In this document: piece by piece, positions 4,988 through 5,022 of the stretch | Position numbering within the stretch: position 1 is the first letter of the stretch | Layout of the letters: each line of letters opens with the position of its first letter | Assembly: GCA_903854305.1 (NCBI GenBank) | Contig: CAINWC010000366.1 | Coordinates: 1 to 5,022 of the forward strand | Length of the DNA stretch: 5,022 bases | DNA from: an uncultured Pseudomonadota bacterium | GTDB lineage: Bacteria; Pseudomonadota; Gammaproteobacteria; Burkholderiales; Methylophilaceae | Direction: 5' to 3' | Translations under genes and position numbers: made by a program | Notes under the pieces: model-generated | The model's database searches: none | Seen by the model: the letters and a program-made list of their open reading frames with translations, nothing else | Told to the model about the DNA's origin: nothing

Positions 4988-5022
4988 CGGTAATCCTAGA
5001 AGAATAAGATTGCGCCTAAAGA
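4979..5022 (-). other. Possible 3' end of a leftward gene entering from the right edge
   Basis: The leftward terminator at 4902-4933 implies a gene ending to its right. On the minus strand two frames are open from the edge. One runs to TAA 4981-4979 and reads FRRNLILLGLPQG. The other runs to TAG 4998-4996 and reads SLGAILFF. The third stops at once. Fourteen codons or fewer cannot decide between them, and neither peptide is recognisable. Which frame is real, or whether this is untranslated sequence, is open. Confidence 0.25.

Overview
The window reads as a chromosomal segment of an AT-leaning proteobacterium. It carries the nitrogen-control cluster glnA, a DUF4124 gene, ntrB and ntrC in that order, an arrangement known from beta- and gammaproteobacteria. 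The base composition and gene order would fit a betaproteobacterial methylotroph (Methylophilaceae such as Methylotenera or Methylophilus). That placement is an inference from memory and not a proven assignment.

Left part (1-1289): the window opens inside glnA and holds the last 151 residues of type I glutamine synthetase, including the adenylylation tyrosine. A structured 3' untranslated region and a strong intrinsic terminator (521-548) follow. A short gap with a weak possible promoter leads to a gene for a small exported DUF4124 protein (616-1125). The next gap (1126-1289) holds a good sigma-54 promoter candidate at 1229-1245.

Centre (1290-3805): ntrB (sensor kinase/phosphatase) and ntrC (sigma-54 response regulator) are complete, co-directional and 32 nt apart. 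All catalytic motifs are intact. Together with glnA they form the classical Ntr circuit: NtrB phosphorylates NtrC when nitrogen is short, and NtrC-P drives sigma-54 promoters such as that of glnA. The sigma-54 candidate before ntrB suggests positive autoregulation of ntrBC.

Right part (3806-5022): this looks like accessory sequence. No intact terminator follows ntrC. Instead there is half of a terminator hairpin (3863-3881) whose sequence recurs almost exactly as the left half of a complete terminator at 4902-4933. Between the two copies lie a short decayed reading frame in two overlapping pieces (3930-4081, faintly like the C-terminus of FlgL/flagellin proteins) and one leftward gene (4164-4838) for a DUF6445-type, 2-oxoglutarate/Fe(II)-dioxygenase-like protein. 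The complete terminator carries a UUCG loop when read leftward, so it probably ends the transcript of a leftward gene beyond the right edge. Two palindromes lie in the last 80 nt.

I see no tRNA, rRNA, CRISPR array or transposase gene. The most noteworthy points are the structured glnA 3' UTR, the sigma-54 site before ntrB, and the direct repeats made of terminator halves that bracket the dioxygenase module.
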